Assembly: GCA_964402055.1 (NCBI GenBank)
Contig: CAYOAV010000025.1
Span: 1-25,004, forward strand
Reading direction: 5' to 3'
DNA length: 25,004 nt
Source of the DNA: UMGS363 sp964402055
Lineage (GTDB): Bacteria > Bacillota > Clostridia > Oscillospirales > Ruminococcaceae
In this document: piece after piece, positions 7,010 to 15,488 of the stretch
How the letters are laid out: every line of letters starts with the position of its first letter
Position numbering within the stretch: position 1 is the stretch's first letter
The notes under the pieces: generated by a model
What the model was told of the DNA's origin: nothing
The model's database searches: none
The model's input: only the letters and a program-made list of their open reading frames with translations
Made by a program: the position numbers and the translations under genes

Positions 7010-8299
7010 ATGATAAAAAAGACAACGGCAATGCTTCTGTGTACGGCTATGCTTACAGGCTGTGCGTTGGGAGGTTCGGCGGAAACACTCCTTGAGCCGC
7101 CTGTTATATATGAGGAGCAGGAAAAAATCCATAACGCTCTTATAAAATGCACAGGGGAAAATATCACGCTGGAATATCCGCGTACAGGCATTTACCGCTC
7201 GGCTTATGTGATAAAGGATATAGACGAAACAGAGGGCGATGAGGCTATCGTTTTCTATAATCTGCGTGATAAGCTCCGTGTAAATATTCTCGATAAGAAT
7301 GATGAGGGCGAATGGTATTCCATTTGTGATTTTGAAGGCAACGGTACAAGCGTTGACAGAGTGATAATATCAAAATTTGGCTCTGCTGAAAGGACAAGCG
7401 TTATTATTGGCTATGGCGGTTCGGGAACGGACGCAGCTTTGAGAGTATACAGCTGTTCGGACGGTATTGTTACGGAAAATTATGCCGATAGCTGTTCAAG
7501 CTTTTTTCTGTATGATCTTGATAATAACGGAACAGAGGCTTTATGCGTTATAAGAGGAAATAATGAAAATATTGGCAAAAAGGCGGAGTTTTCTGCCGTT
7601 ATAGATGATGGAAACAGCGTGAAAATAGCTGATACGGTACGGCTTAACAATAAAACCTCTGAATTCGCCGCAGTTACGCTTGGAAATGTCGGGGAAAACA
7701 CACCAGCTGTATTCATTGACGGACTTTCGGACGGTCAGCTTTCCACGGAAATCGTTTATCAGGTAGGGCAGACGCTCAGGAATCCGCTTTATATCGATGA
7801 ACAGCAGAAAATAACCGATACTTTACGCAGTAAGGGTTATTATTCCTGCGATATTGATACTGACGGAATAGTTGAAATACCGACTTTATCATACTTCCCT
7901 GGATATAATCAGGACAGCCGTGACAGCTTTTATGTTACGAACTGGAATGTTTATTCAAACTTCACCATAATGAAAAAATATACAAGCTATTACGACCTTT
8001 CCAAGAGCTATTGCTTTATTATTCCTGCGAGATGGGACGGTCTTGTTACCGTTAAGCGTGATGAAAGCAATGGAGATATTGTTTTTTACAAGTATTTTAT
8101 AGATCTTTATAATTCAACGGAGGAGCTTATGAGAATATCGGCTGTTTCTTCGGAATATTATGATGAAAAAATTGAAAAGGGTTATGTCCTGCTCAAAAGC
8201 AGGGATAATATGAATTATTTTTACAAAATTCCCGAAAATTCCGATGAGCCGCTTATTCTGACTTCTACAGAGATAGTGAACAGCTTTTGTTTAACCTAA
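7010..8299 (+). CDS. Putative lipoprotein upstream of a two-component system
   Basis: A 429-residue exported protein of unknown function. The start at 7010 is fixed by AGGAGG (6995-7000) 9 nt upstream and by the lipoprotein signal it creates: basic MIKK, a hydrophobic stretch and the lipobox LTGC with Cys18 as the lipid anchor. The frame is open further upstream, to ~6800, but that part overlaps the previous gene and the terminator. The mature part has repeated segments of FG-GAP/VCBS flavour (e.g. FFLYDLDNNGTEALCVIRG, SRVIISKFG-like strands, CDIDTDGIVEIPTL), suggesting a beta-propeller surface protein. That is inference. It is followed 15 bp later by a response regulator and then a kinase. 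An envelope role as co-sensor or target is plausible but not shown. Confidence 0.87.
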   Translation: MIKKTTAMLLCTAMLTGCALGGSAETLLEPPVIYEEQEKIHNALIKCTGENITLEYPRTGIYRSAYVIKDIDETEGDEAIVFYNLRDKLRVNILDKNDEGEWYSICDFEGNGTSVDRVIISKFGSAERTSVIIGYGGSGTDAALRVYSCSDGIVTENYADSCSSFFLYDLDNNGTEALCVIRGNNENIGKKAEFSAVIDDGNSVKIADTVRLNNKTSEFAAVTLGNVGENTPAVFIDGLSDGQLSTEIVYQVGQTLRNPLYIDEQQKITDTLRSKGYYSCDIDTDGIVEIPTLSYFPGYNQDSRDSFYVTNWNVYSNFTIMKKYTSYYDLSKSYCFIIPARWDGLVTVKRDESNGDIVFYKYFIDLYNSTEELMRISAVSSEYYDEKIEKGYVLLKSRDNMNYFYKIPENSDEPLILTSTEIVNSFCLT

Positions 8300-8314
8300 A
8301 AGGAGGAAAATGAA

Positions 8315-9028
8315 ATGAAAAGAATTCTTGTTTGCGAGGACGAGGACGTTATCCGTGATTTTGTGGTTATTAATCTAAACCGTGCAGGCTATGATGTTGT
8401 TGATGTAAACTGCGGTGAGGAGGCTTTGCGTGTTTTTGACGAGGAAAACGGCAATTTTGATATTGCTCTGCTCGATATTATGATGCCTGGAATTGACGGT
8501 TTTCAGGTTTGCAAGGCTTTACGCAAAAAAAGCAGTACGCTCGGAATAATTATGCTTTCAGCTAAAACGCAGGAAATGGATAAGGTCAGCGGACTTATGC
8601 TCGGAGCTGACGATTATATGACAAAGCCGTTTTCACCCTCGGAGCTTACGGCGAGAATAGACGCTATCTACCGCAGGGTGAGTATGTCCGTTGCAAGAGA
8701 AGAGGAAGAGGCTTCGGTTATCGTTTCAGGACCGTTTGAGCTTAACCTTAAGAGCAGGACTGTATCAAAAAACGGTGTTCCGATAGAGCTTACGCAGGTT
8801 GAATATCAAATTCTGGAATATTTTCTCAATAATCAGCAGACTGCTCTTGACCGTTCAAGCATTCTGACGCATATCTGGGGAGAAAATTATTTCGGCGATG
8901 ATAAGATAGTTGATGTAAATATCAGAAGAATAAGAATGAAGATCGAAGATGAACCGTCAAATCCAAGATATATTTCAACTATATGGGGCTTTGGCTACAA
9001 ATGGACGGCAGGTACATCGTCTGATTAA
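8315..9028 (+). CDS. OmpR-family response regulator
   Basis: A 237-residue DNA-binding response regulator. The N-terminal receiver (1-~120) has the acidic pocket E8/D9/E10, phospho-acceptor D54 in ALLDIMMPGIDGF, the switch Ser82 in IIMLSAKTQ, and Lys104 in DDYMTKPF. The C-terminal winged helix (~135-235) has the typical PIELTQVEYQILEYFL, RSSILTHIWG, VDVNIRRIRMKIE recognition helix and the YISTIWGFGYKW wing. AAAGGAGGA lies just upstream of the ATG. It is the partner of the kinase encoded 15 bp downstream, and shares a transcript with the lipoprotein gene. Regulated genes are unknown. Confidence 0.96.
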   Translation: MKRILVCEDEDVIRDFVVINLNRAGYDVVDVNCGEEALRVFDEENGNFDIALLDIMMPGIDGFQVCKALRKKSSTLGIIMLSAKTQEMDKVSGLMLGADDYMTKPFSPSELTARIDAIYRRVSMSVAREEEEASVIVSGPFELNLKSRTVSKNGVPIELTQVEYQILEYFLNNQQTALDRSSILTHIWGENYFGDDKIVDVNIRRIRMKIEDEPSNPRYISTIWGFGYKWTAGTSSD

Positions 9029-9043
9029 TCGGAGGAGTCCATT

Positions 9044-10465
9044 TTGGAAAATAAAAAAAGCGTAAGACGGAATAATAACATTACCAGAAGATGGATATTC
9101 AATAATATCGGAATAATCTTTATCGTGCTTATGGCTGTCGTTCTTGTGAGTGCGGTTTTCCTACGGAGCTTTTATTATAATTCGGCAAAGCAGTATCTTT
9201 CTGCAAAAATGAATATGGTATCGAGCATTCTTTACAGCTCGTATAACGATCCTGCGACAAGCTTTTCCGCCGAAGTAAGGTCGGTGGTTGAGGATTGGTC
9301 GGACAGGGAACGTACCGAGCTTATGATAATAGGCAAAAAAGGCAATGTTATGCTCACGTCATCGGGATTTATCCCGACAATTGAAGATCCGATGAAGGAT
9401 TATACAAGTGCCGCTGAAACGGGAGAAACGGGATATTTTGTCGGAAGAACAGGCAATGGCGAAAAAATAATGGCATTAAGCGTGTTGCTGCCTGATAATT
9501 CATCTGGATATACTGCGGTGCGTGTTGCCTCATCAATGGAAAATGTTGATAAGCAGCTTGTGGGAATGTTCATTGTTATATCGGCAATATGTGCGGCGGT
9601 GCTTATATTGATGTTCTTTTCGGGTATGTATTTTGTGAAATCAATTGTTATACCTGTGCGTCAGATAAGTATGACTGCAAGGAGATATGCCAAGGGCGAC
9701 TTTTCCGTGCGTATAAAAAAGAAAAACGATGATGAAATAGGAGATCTTTGCGATACGATAAACCATATGGCAAAGGAGCTTGCTAATTCCGAAAAGCTAA
9801 AAAATGAGTTTATTTCAAGCGTATCGCATGAATTGAGAACTCCGCTTACGGCAATAAAGGGCTGGTCTGAAACTATTGCAAGTATGCCAGAGGACAGGGC
9901 GGCGGTTGAAAAGGGTATGCACGTTATCAGCCTTGAAACGGAGAGGCTTTCGAGAATGGTTGAGGAACTGCTGGATTTTTCCCGTATGCAGAATGGCAAG
10001 TTTTCTCTTGTAAAGGAAACGATGGACGTACTAGCAGAGCTTGGGGACGCTGTTCTTATTTACGGCGAAAGTGCAAGAAAATCGGGGATCGAGCTGAATT
10101 ATGATGAGCCTGATATGCTTCCGTTTATTGTCGGAGATAAAAACAGGATACGTCAGGTCTTTATCAATATCATTGACAATGCGATAAAATATTCCGATAA
10201 GGGCGGAAAGGTTTTCGTGACGGCTGGAATGGCTGATGCAACGGACATTGTTATCGATATTTCAGATACAGGCTGTGGAATAAGCAAGGAGGATCTTGAT
10301 AAGGTCAAGACAAAATTCTACAAGGCAAATTATACACGCAGAGGTTCAGGCATTGGTCTTGCGGTCGCTGACGAGATAGTTGCCATGCATGGGGGAAGGC
10401 TCGATATTATGAGCGAAGAAGGAAAGGGTACAACAGTGCGGATAATTCTACCAATAAAAATTTAA
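9044..10465 (+). CDS. HAMP-domain sensor histidine kinase
   Basis: A 473-residue membrane sensor kinase. A TTG start is chosen because GGAGGA lies at 9031-9036, 7 nt upstream. TM1 is at ~19-40, an extracytoplasmic sensor of ~130 residues follows, TM2 is at ~172-198, then HAMP (~199-255). The dimerisation domain carries the H-box SVSHELRTPLTAIKGW with phospho-acceptor His262. The catalytic domain has the N-box FINIIDNAIKYSD, G1 DISDTGCGIS, and a GSGIGLAVADEIVAMHGG G2 region. It should phosphorylate the response regulator encoded just upstream. The extracytoplasmic part has no motif that I can name, so the stimulus is unknown. The order lipoprotein-regulator-kinase with even 15-bp spacings suggests one functional unit. 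Confidence 0.96.
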   Translation: MENKKSVRRNNNITRRWIFNNIGIIFIVLMAVVLVSAVFLRSFYYNSAKQYLSAKMNMVSSILYSSYNDPATSFSAEVRSVVEDWSDRERTELMIIGKKGNVMLTSSGFIPTIEDPMKDYTSAAETGETGYFVGRTGNGEKIMALSVLLPDNSSGYTAVRVASSMENVDKQLVGMFIVISAICAAVLILMFFSGMYFVKSIVIPVRQISMTARRYAKGDFSVRIKKKNDDEIGDLCDTINHMAKELANSEKLKNEFISSVSHELRTPLTAIKGWSETIASMPEDRAAVEKGMHVISLETERLSRMVEELLDFSRMQNGKFSLVKETMDVLAELGDAVLIYGESARKSGIELNYDEPDMLPFIVGDKNRIRQVFINIIDNAIKYSDKGGKVFVTAGMADATDIVIDISDTGCGISKEDLDKVKTKFYKANYTRRGSGIGLAVADEIVAMHGGRLDIMSEEGKGTTVRIILPIKI

Positions 10466-10480
10466 AAAAGGATAAGTAAA

Positions 10481-11434
10481 ATGAACAAGAAAAATGCAGA
10501 GGAAAAATTTAAGTCAAAGATAGGCGGTCAGGCTCTTATTGAGGGCATTATGATGCGTGGTATCGGAGTTGCGGCTATGGCTTGCAGACTTCCCGATGGT
10601 TCGATAGATGTTGAAACATGGGAAATACAAAATGGAAAAAAGGCACCATGGTATAAAAAGGCTCCATTCATAAGAGGCTGCTTTAATTTCGCCGAAACGA
10701 TGATAGAGGGCATACGCTGTACGATGAAATCTGCCGAAAAGCAGATGACGGAGGAGGATGAGGAAGAGGAGCTTTCCGATTTTGAAAAATGGCTGACGGA
10801 AAAATTCGGCGACAAGCTTATGAATATAATAATGGTGATTTCAGTGGTGCTGGCAATGGTTCTTTCGGTGACGCTGTTCAAGTTCCTGCCGATGCTTTTT
10901 TCAAAGCTTTTGTTGAGTGCAGGAGTTCCCGACTGGGGAAGAACTATTGCGGAGGGAATCATAAAGTTGGCTTTGCTGGTTGGATATTTTTACGTTATTT
11001 CGCTGACAAGCTCGATGAAAACAACCTTTATGTATCACGGAGCGGAGCATAAGACTATTGCCTGCTATGAGGCTCAAAAGGAGCTTACGGTTGAGAATAT
11101 CCGTCCGATGTGCCGTTTCCATCCACGCTGTGGAACAAGCTTTATTCTGATAGTTATTCTGCTCAGTATTATTGTCGGAATGTTCCTGCCATGGAAAAAT
11201 ATAGGTTTAAGATTGGTTATGCAGCTGCTTTTGCTTATACCCGAAGCCGCTGTTGCATATGAGCTTATAAAGCTTGCAGGAAGATATGATAACGTATTTA
11301 CAAGGATAATTTCCGCACCGGGTTTGTGGCTTCAGCATATAACGACAAACGAGCCTGACGATAAGCAGATAGAGGTTGCTATTGCGGCACTTAAGCCTTG
11401 CCTGCCAAAGGACGATGAAGAGGACAAATGGTGA
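10481..11434 (+). CDS. DUF1385 family membrane protein (YqhQ-like)
   Basis: A 317-residue conserved Firmicutes membrane protein of unknown biochemical role. Diagnostic blocks are IGGQALIEGIMMRG near the N-terminus, APFIRGCFNFAETMIEG, the YHGAEHKTIACYE motif (His/Glu cluster), and ENIRPMCRFHPRCGTSF. Four to five hydrophobic helices lie at about residues 108-140, 155-175, 218-238 and 243-265. AAGGA lies ~9 nt upstream of the ATG. It sits 15 bp after the histidine kinase gene and 4 bp before prmC. DUF1385 next to prmC (and often prfA) is a common Firmicutes arrangement, so the two-component genes upstream are the unusual partners here. Confidence 0.93.
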   Translation: MNKKNAEEKFKSKIGGQALIEGIMMRGIGVAAMACRLPDGSIDVETWEIQNGKKAPWYKKAPFIRGCFNFAETMIEGIRCTMKSAEKQMTEEDEEEELSDFEKWLTEKFGDKLMNIIMVISVVLAMVLSVTLFKFLPMLFSKLLLSAGVPDWGRTIAEGIIKLALLVGYFYVISLTSSMKTTFMYHGAEHKTIACYEAQKELTVENIRPMCRFHPRCGTSFILIVILLSIIVGMFLPWKNIGLRLVMQLLLLIPEAAVAYELIKLAGRYDNVFTRIISAPGLWLQHITTNEPDDKQIEVAIAALKPCLPKDDEEDKW

Positions 11435-11438
11435 TACA

Positions 11439-12188
11439 ATGACAAACAGGGAAGCGTTTGAATATATTTGCGGAAAGCTGAAAAATGCTGAAAAAGAGGA
11501 TTATGAGTTTGAGTGCAGATGTATTTTTGAGGATATAATGGGGATAGACCGTCTTGGACTGGTTATTTACGGTGAAAATGACGCAGATGAAAATAAGCTG
11601 AAAAGGGCATTGGAGCTGACGGAAAGACGTGTGAACGGTGAACCACTCCAGTATCTGCTTGGAGAATGGGAGTTTTACGGTATGCCGTTCAAGGTCGGCG
11701 AGGGTGTGCTTATTCCTCGCCCCGATACGGAAATTCTTGTTGATACTGTGCTTGATTTTTTTGTCAAAGCAGGGAGAAAATCACCTGAAATAGTTGATCT
11801 ATGCAGTGGGAGCGGCTGTATTGCGGCGGCGATACAGAAAAATCTGCCGATGTCGAGGGTAACAGCTGTTGAGCTTTCATCGGAGGCATTTCCGTATTTG
11901 GTTGAAAATATCCGACGAAACGGTGTTGACGTAAAAATAATGAAAGGCGATGTCCTCAACGGTGATATGCTAAGGAATTTTGCCGATCCCGAGGATTATG
12001 GCGAATANNNNNNNNNNNNNNNNNNNNNNNNNNNNNNNNNNNNNNNNNNNNNNNNNNNNNNNNNNNNNNNNNNNNNNNNNNNNNNNNNNNNNNNNNNNNN
12101 NNNNNNNATAAAAATCATAAAGGACCTTGGAGGAAACGACAGGGTGGTTATTGGAATTAATAATGCTTTTGTGCAAAATGCACATTGA
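11439..12188 (+). CDS. prmC: Release factor glutamine methyltransferase, interrupted by an assembly gap
   Basis: PrmC methylates the Gln of the GGQ motif of peptide-chain release factors, using S-adenosylmethionine. Before the gap, the N-terminal helical domain and the signature PLQYLLGEWEFYG, then LIPRPDTEILVD, and the SAM-binding VDLCSGSGCIAAAI are clear. After the gap, IKIIKDLGGNDRVVIG matches the family's C-terminus. The catalytic NPPY motif is missing because it falls in the 100 Ns at 12008-12107. About 216 residues are visible against a usual ~280, so the real gap is likely nearer 200 bp than 100. That the frame stays open across the Ns is therefore chance. The ATG at 11439 is 4 bp after the DUF1385 stop, so translation is probably coupled. 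prfA is not adjacent in this window. Confidence 0.92.
   Translation: MTNREAFEYICGKLKNAEKEDYEFECRCIFEDIMGIDRLGLVIYGENDADENKLKRALELTERRVNGEPLQYLLGEWEFYGMPFKVGEGVLIPRPDTEILVDTVLDFFVKAGRKSPEIVDLCSGSGCIAAAIQKNLPMSRVTAVELSSEAFPYLVENIRRNGVDVKIMKGDVLNGDMLRNFADPEDYGEXXXXXXXXXXXXXXXXXXXXXXXXXXXXXXXXXXIKIIKDLGGNDRVVIGINNAFVQNAH
12008..12107. other. Assembly gap of 100 Ns
   Basis: A run of exactly 100 Ns within prmC, the conventional length for a gap of unknown size. Confidence 1.
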
Positions 12189-12237
12189 TTTGGCAAAAAG
12201 TCAGTCATTGAAACGATGAGAAAATTGGCTGAAATTA

Positions 12238-12266
12238 TTGTAATTTTTTGAAGATAGTGATATAAT
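12238..12266 (+). promoter_or_regulatory. Extended -10 promoter of the membrane chemoreceptor gene
   Basis: TTGTAA (12238-12243), a 17-nt spacer and TATAAT (12261-12266), with TGA directly before the -10, i.e. the TGN extension. The leader is ~25 nt. Confidence 0.75.
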
Positions 12267-12296
12267 TATTGTATATTCAGTTGGGAGGCGTGAGCT

Positions 12297-13688
12297 ATGA
12301 ACAGTGAAAAGAAAATTAAAAGCCCTATTACACATCATACGATCTATAAAATTATGCTTTGGGTAACAATGAGCGTGTCGGGTGTGTTTTTTATCAAGAA
12401 TATTATCGGCTTCAACCTCGGGGGATTGCTGGCGATCGGCGGCTGTATAATCGTGCTTGTTTCGGCTCTTCTGATTATGAAGGCGAGGAAAACAGAGCCG
12501 CTTGTAAAGGAATTTGTGCTTTCGATTATTCTTGTTATGGTAATAATGATGATATCGCTTTTCAGCGGTGAATCCTACAGCGACGATTTTCCGCTTTATT
12601 TGGCACTTATCGGTATGACGGGTATGTATCTTGAGCCGAAAATCACTAGGATTCAGATTGCCGCTGTTGACGTTGCATTGGTTATAATGTTTATCGTGCA
12701 TCCCGAAAAGGCAGGTGCGGTAAGCCAATTCATACTCTGCTTTGCTATTACAAATCTTGCGGCATTTGTTTTCTATCTTGCTGTTGACAGAGGCCGTGCT
12801 TTTATCGAAATTTCAAGAAAACAGACCGAAGAGGCAGAACGACTTATTTCATCTATCAGAGATATGGGCGACGTTTTAAGAAGCGACTTTGAAAGCTCGT
12901 CAAAGATGATTGACGACAGCACACAGGGCTTGCTCCAGGGTTCAGAGAGCATTACAGACGGTGCTTTTGAAATTTCCGACAGCTGTCATGGTGTACATAA
13001 TAAAATCGTGGAAACGGAGCGTCATATTAATGAGCTTAATACGCAGCTGAAAAAATTTGAACAGTCAATTTCCGAAAATGGCAGTAATATGACAGCGATG
13101 AAATCTCAGCTTCGTGACGCAAGTGACATTATTAACGAATCGGGAAAGGTTTTCTCGAGTATTACCGAGCAGATGAACGAGATCTCAACAATTGCGAAAA
13201 AGCTCGGCGATATTTCATTCAGAACTACACTCCTTTCGCTTAATGCATCGGTCGAAGCGGCAAACGCAGGTTCATTTGGTGCAGGCTTTGCGGTTGTTGC
13301 AGGAGAAATGAAGATACTTTCCGAAAACAGCAATGATTTTGCTGAGCAGGTTTCAAAGGTTGTAAGCGAGCTTATCGAACGTGTTGAAAAGACATATGAG
13401 CAGTTTGAGGGAAGCACTAAGGCGATAGAACGCACCGAGGATAAAATGGACGAGCTTCAGAAGAGCTTCGAGCGTCTTACGGAGCAGTTTGGCTGTCTGT
13501 ATGAAAACATAGATGAACAGAATAATAATATCAACCGTGTTGACGATATGTTCGGCGGCTTGCAGAGAAAGGTTATGGAAATGCAGGATAATTCCGAGGT
13601 CAACAAAAGGTCGGTTGCCGATATTGCCAAGGCTATGGATAATTACAGAATAAGCATTGAGAAGGTTATTGATAATACTAAAATATGA
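12297..13688 (+). CDS. Membrane methyl-accepting chemotaxis protein with six-helix N-terminus
   Basis: A 463-residue chemotaxis transducer. The first ~165 residues form six closely spaced hydrophobic helices (about 18-38, 41-62, 72-89, 98-112, 119-134, 142-163) with only short loops, so there is no room for an external ligand domain. No HAMP signature is visible. The rest is a long coiled coil with the signalling tip around 310-345 (LLSLNASVEAANAGSFGAGF, then AVVAGEMKILSENS), which binds CheA/CheW. Such receptors probably sense something within the membrane or use a partner protein (inference). GGGAGG lies ~8 nt upstream of the ATG. It is a single-gene transcript with its own promoter and terminator, next to a GGDEF-domain gene with the same promoter architecture. 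Confidence 0.93.
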   Translation: MNSEKKIKSPITHHTIYKIMLWVTMSVSGVFFIKNIIGFNLGGLLAIGGCIIVLVSALLIMKARKTEPLVKEFVLSIILVMVIMMISLFSGESYSDDFPLYLALIGMTGMYLEPKITRIQIAAVDVALVIMFIVHPEKAGAVSQFILCFAITNLAAFVFYLAVDRGRAFIEISRKQTEEAERLISSIRDMGDVLRSDFESSSKMIDDSTQGLLQGSESITDGAFEISDSCHGVHNKIVETERHINELNTQLKKFEQSISENGSNMTAMKSQLRDASDIINESGKVFSSITEQMNEISTIAKKLGDISFRTTLLSLNASVEAANAGSFGAGFAVVAGEMKILSENSNDFAEQVSKVVSELIERVEKTYEQFEGSTKAIERTEDKMDELQKSFERLTEQFGCLYENIDEQNNNINRVDDMFGGLQRKVMEMQDNSEVNKRSVADIAKAMDNYRISIEKVIDNTKI

Positions 13689-13696
13689 GGCAAGGT

Positions 13697-13739
13697 TCCC
13701 TGTCAGACAAGTGTTGATTTGTCTGTCAGGGGATTTTTT
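13697..13739 (+). terminator. Intrinsic terminator after the membrane chemoreceptor gene
   Basis: A stem CCCTGTCAGACAA / TTGTCTGTCAGGG (one mismatch) with a ~8-nt loop, followed by GATTTTTTG. Confidence 0.85.
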
Positions 13740-13770
13740 GGTATAGAATTGATGAAAAATAAACAAAATG

Positions 13771-13799
13771 TTGCAATTTGTGTGGGAATATGTTATAAT
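13771..13799 (+). promoter_or_regulatory. Extended -10 promoter of the GGDEF-domain gene
   Basis: TTGCAA (13771-13776), a 17-nt spacer and TATAAT (13794-13799), with TGT in front of the -10 as a TGN extension. The leader is ~43 nt to the ATG at 13849. Confidence 0.75.
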
Positions 13800-13848
13800 T
13801 TAATAAATGGATGTGTTTAGCATATTTTTATTTTTGAGGTGACGGATA

Positions 13849-15411
13849 ATGTATGATTTTAAATGTAAAATAATGGTATTATCGGGCAATAGCTTTATTT
13901 CAGATGCGGTGAAAAATGCCGAAGTGATGGAGGATTGCGATTTTGAGGTTTCTTTTCCTGATGATATTGATACTATATGCGATTTTGGCGACAGTGCTGT
14001 TATAATTGATGCTTTTGACGCTGTAAATGCCAACATCGTGCGTTTTCAGGAGGCTTATAAGGTCGTTGTTGTACCTTACGAAGCCGCAGATGAATTCGAG
14101 GAGATAATTAACATTGCTGACGCTGTATGGACAGAGCCTGCATCTGCCGCTGTTGCAAGGGCAAGCTATGAGCGTTTGCGTAAGGATATGAAAATGCGGT
14201 TTGATATGAGAATGACGGATACCTGTTTAAGGACAGCTATTGACAGCATTCCCGACCTTGTATGGTTTAAGGACAGCAAGGGCAGGCATCTTATGGTAAA
14301 TGACGGCTTCTGCAAGGCTGTGGACAAGACCAAGAGTATGATCTACAAGCAGGGGCATTATTACATATGGGATATGCCCGAGGAGGAATACGAAAAGGGT
14401 GATTATGTTTGTCTTGAATCAGAGGAAATAGTTATGAGGGCAAGACAGACTGTGCTTTTTGATGAAAAGGTCAAGACCAAGATGGGTATGAAGCTGTTTA
14501 AGACCTATAAATCTCCGCTTATTGATTCGGATGGAACGATTTTTGGCACTTGCGGAGTTGCTCACGATGTTACCGACCTTAAAAATATTAACATTGAGCT
14601 TGACGCTGTGCTTAACAGTATGCCATTTACGGTAATTGTTGAGGGAGAAAAGCGTGAAACTGTCAGCGTGAACCCGAAATTTGCGGAATATTTCCCTGAA
14701 TGCGGCGATGCTGTTGGACGTCCAAGGGAATATTGGCAGCACAGTGCGGAGAGCATGACAACGCTTGAAAACGGAATGACGGAGCTTGTTGTAAAAACGG
14801 CTGAAGGAAAAAAGCTTCTCCGAATGGAAGAAAATGTTATTTGCGATTCATTCGGTGAAACTATCGGAGAGGTTTTTGTACTCAGGGATATCACCGCAGA
14901 GCATAAGTTTGAGGAATGGGCGGCTATGCACGAAAAGACTGATCTTCTTACAGGAATTGCCAACCGCAGCAGTCTTAACGCATATCTTGAGGAAGTGAAA
15001 AATGAGCCGCAGCTTACGCTTACAAAGGTTGATATAGATGATTTTAAGGATTTCAACCAGCAGCATGACCGTGATGTCGGGGATCTTGCGTTGAAATTCA
15101 CGGCTAAGAAGCTTGCGGAGATCTATCCGACTGATTTTATTGCAAGATCGGGAAGTGATGAATTCACGGTTATCAGCACTGCACAGCTTTCTGATGATGA
15201 GATAAAGGAAACAGCAGAGAGAGCATTAAGCACGCTTGCTACGGCATTTTCCTCAAAGGAATACACAAAGGGCTTAACGGTGAGCCTTGGTATTGCCGCA
15301 CAGAGGACGGAGGATGGCTCGGAGCAGGATACAGAGCTTCTTATTGAAAAGAGTGAAAAGGCTTTGTATAGTGCAAAAAAATCGGGAAAAGGGAAATTTG
15401 GGATGTTTTAA
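13849..15411 (+). CDS. PAS-PAS-GGDEF protein (diguanylate cyclase or cyclase-like) with GSDEF motif
   Basis: A 520-residue soluble signalling protein. Residues 1-~105 resemble a degenerate receiver domain (alternating strands KIMVLSG, SAVIIDAFD, YKVVVVPY) without a clear phosphorylation pocket. PAS 1 (~122-245) has LRTAIDSIPDLVWFKDSKGR. PAS 2 (~250-360) has LNSMPFTVIVEGEKRE and ends FVLRDITAEHKF. The GGDEF domain (~363-520) starts TDLLTGIANR. Its active-site loop is RSGSDEF (residues 432-438), i.e. GSDEF instead of GGDEF. The metal-site Asp (KVDIDDFK) and the substrate-type Asn and Asp (FNQQHDRDVGD) are kept. The RxxD inhibitory site five residues before the loop is replaced by YPTD, so no product inhibition is expected. 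Whether it still makes c-di-GMP is open; receptor-only function is the alternative. GAGGTGA lies 6 nt before the ATG. Confidence 0.93.
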   Translation: MYDFKCKIMVLSGNSFISDAVKNAEVMEDCDFEVSFPDDIDTICDFGDSAVIIDAFDAVNANIVRFQEAYKVVVVPYEAADEFEEIINIADAVWTEPASAAVARASYERLRKDMKMRFDMRMTDTCLRTAIDSIPDLVWFKDSKGRHLMVNDGFCKAVDKTKSMIYKQGHYYIWDMPEEEYEKGDYVCLESEEIVMRARQTVLFDEKVKTKMGMKLFKTYKSPLIDSDGTIFGTCGVAHDVTDLKNINIELDAVLNSMPFTVIVEGEKRETVSVNPKFAEYFPECGDAVGRPREYWQHSAESMTTLENGMTELVVKTAEGKKLLRMEENVICDSFGETIGEVFVLRDITAEHKFEEWAAMHEKTDLLTGIANRSSLNAYLEEVKNEPQLTLTKVDIDDFKDFNQQHDRDVGDLALKFTAKKLAEIYPTDFIARSGSDEFTVISTAQLSDDEIKETAERALSTLATAFSSKEYTKGLTVSLGIAAQRTEDGSEQDTELLIEKSEKALYSAKKSGKGKFGMF

Positions 15412-15417
15412 AAAAAC

Positions 15418-15449
15418 AAGCCTGTCGCATTTTCAGCGGCAGGCTTTTT
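15418..15449 (+). terminator. Intrinsic terminator after the GGDEF-domain gene
   Basis: A stem AAGCCTGTCGC / GCGGCAGGCTT with one G-U pair, a 7-nt loop and a T run directly after. Confidence 0.88.
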
Positions 15450-15488
15450 ATGTCATATTCTGATTGTTTTTTTCGTGATGTTCTTCCT

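Noticed and set aside
11376..11438. Upstream start for prmC at 11376
   Set aside because: It lies within the DUF1385 coding region with no ribosome site. The ATG at 11439 fits the gene order and the family's N-terminus.
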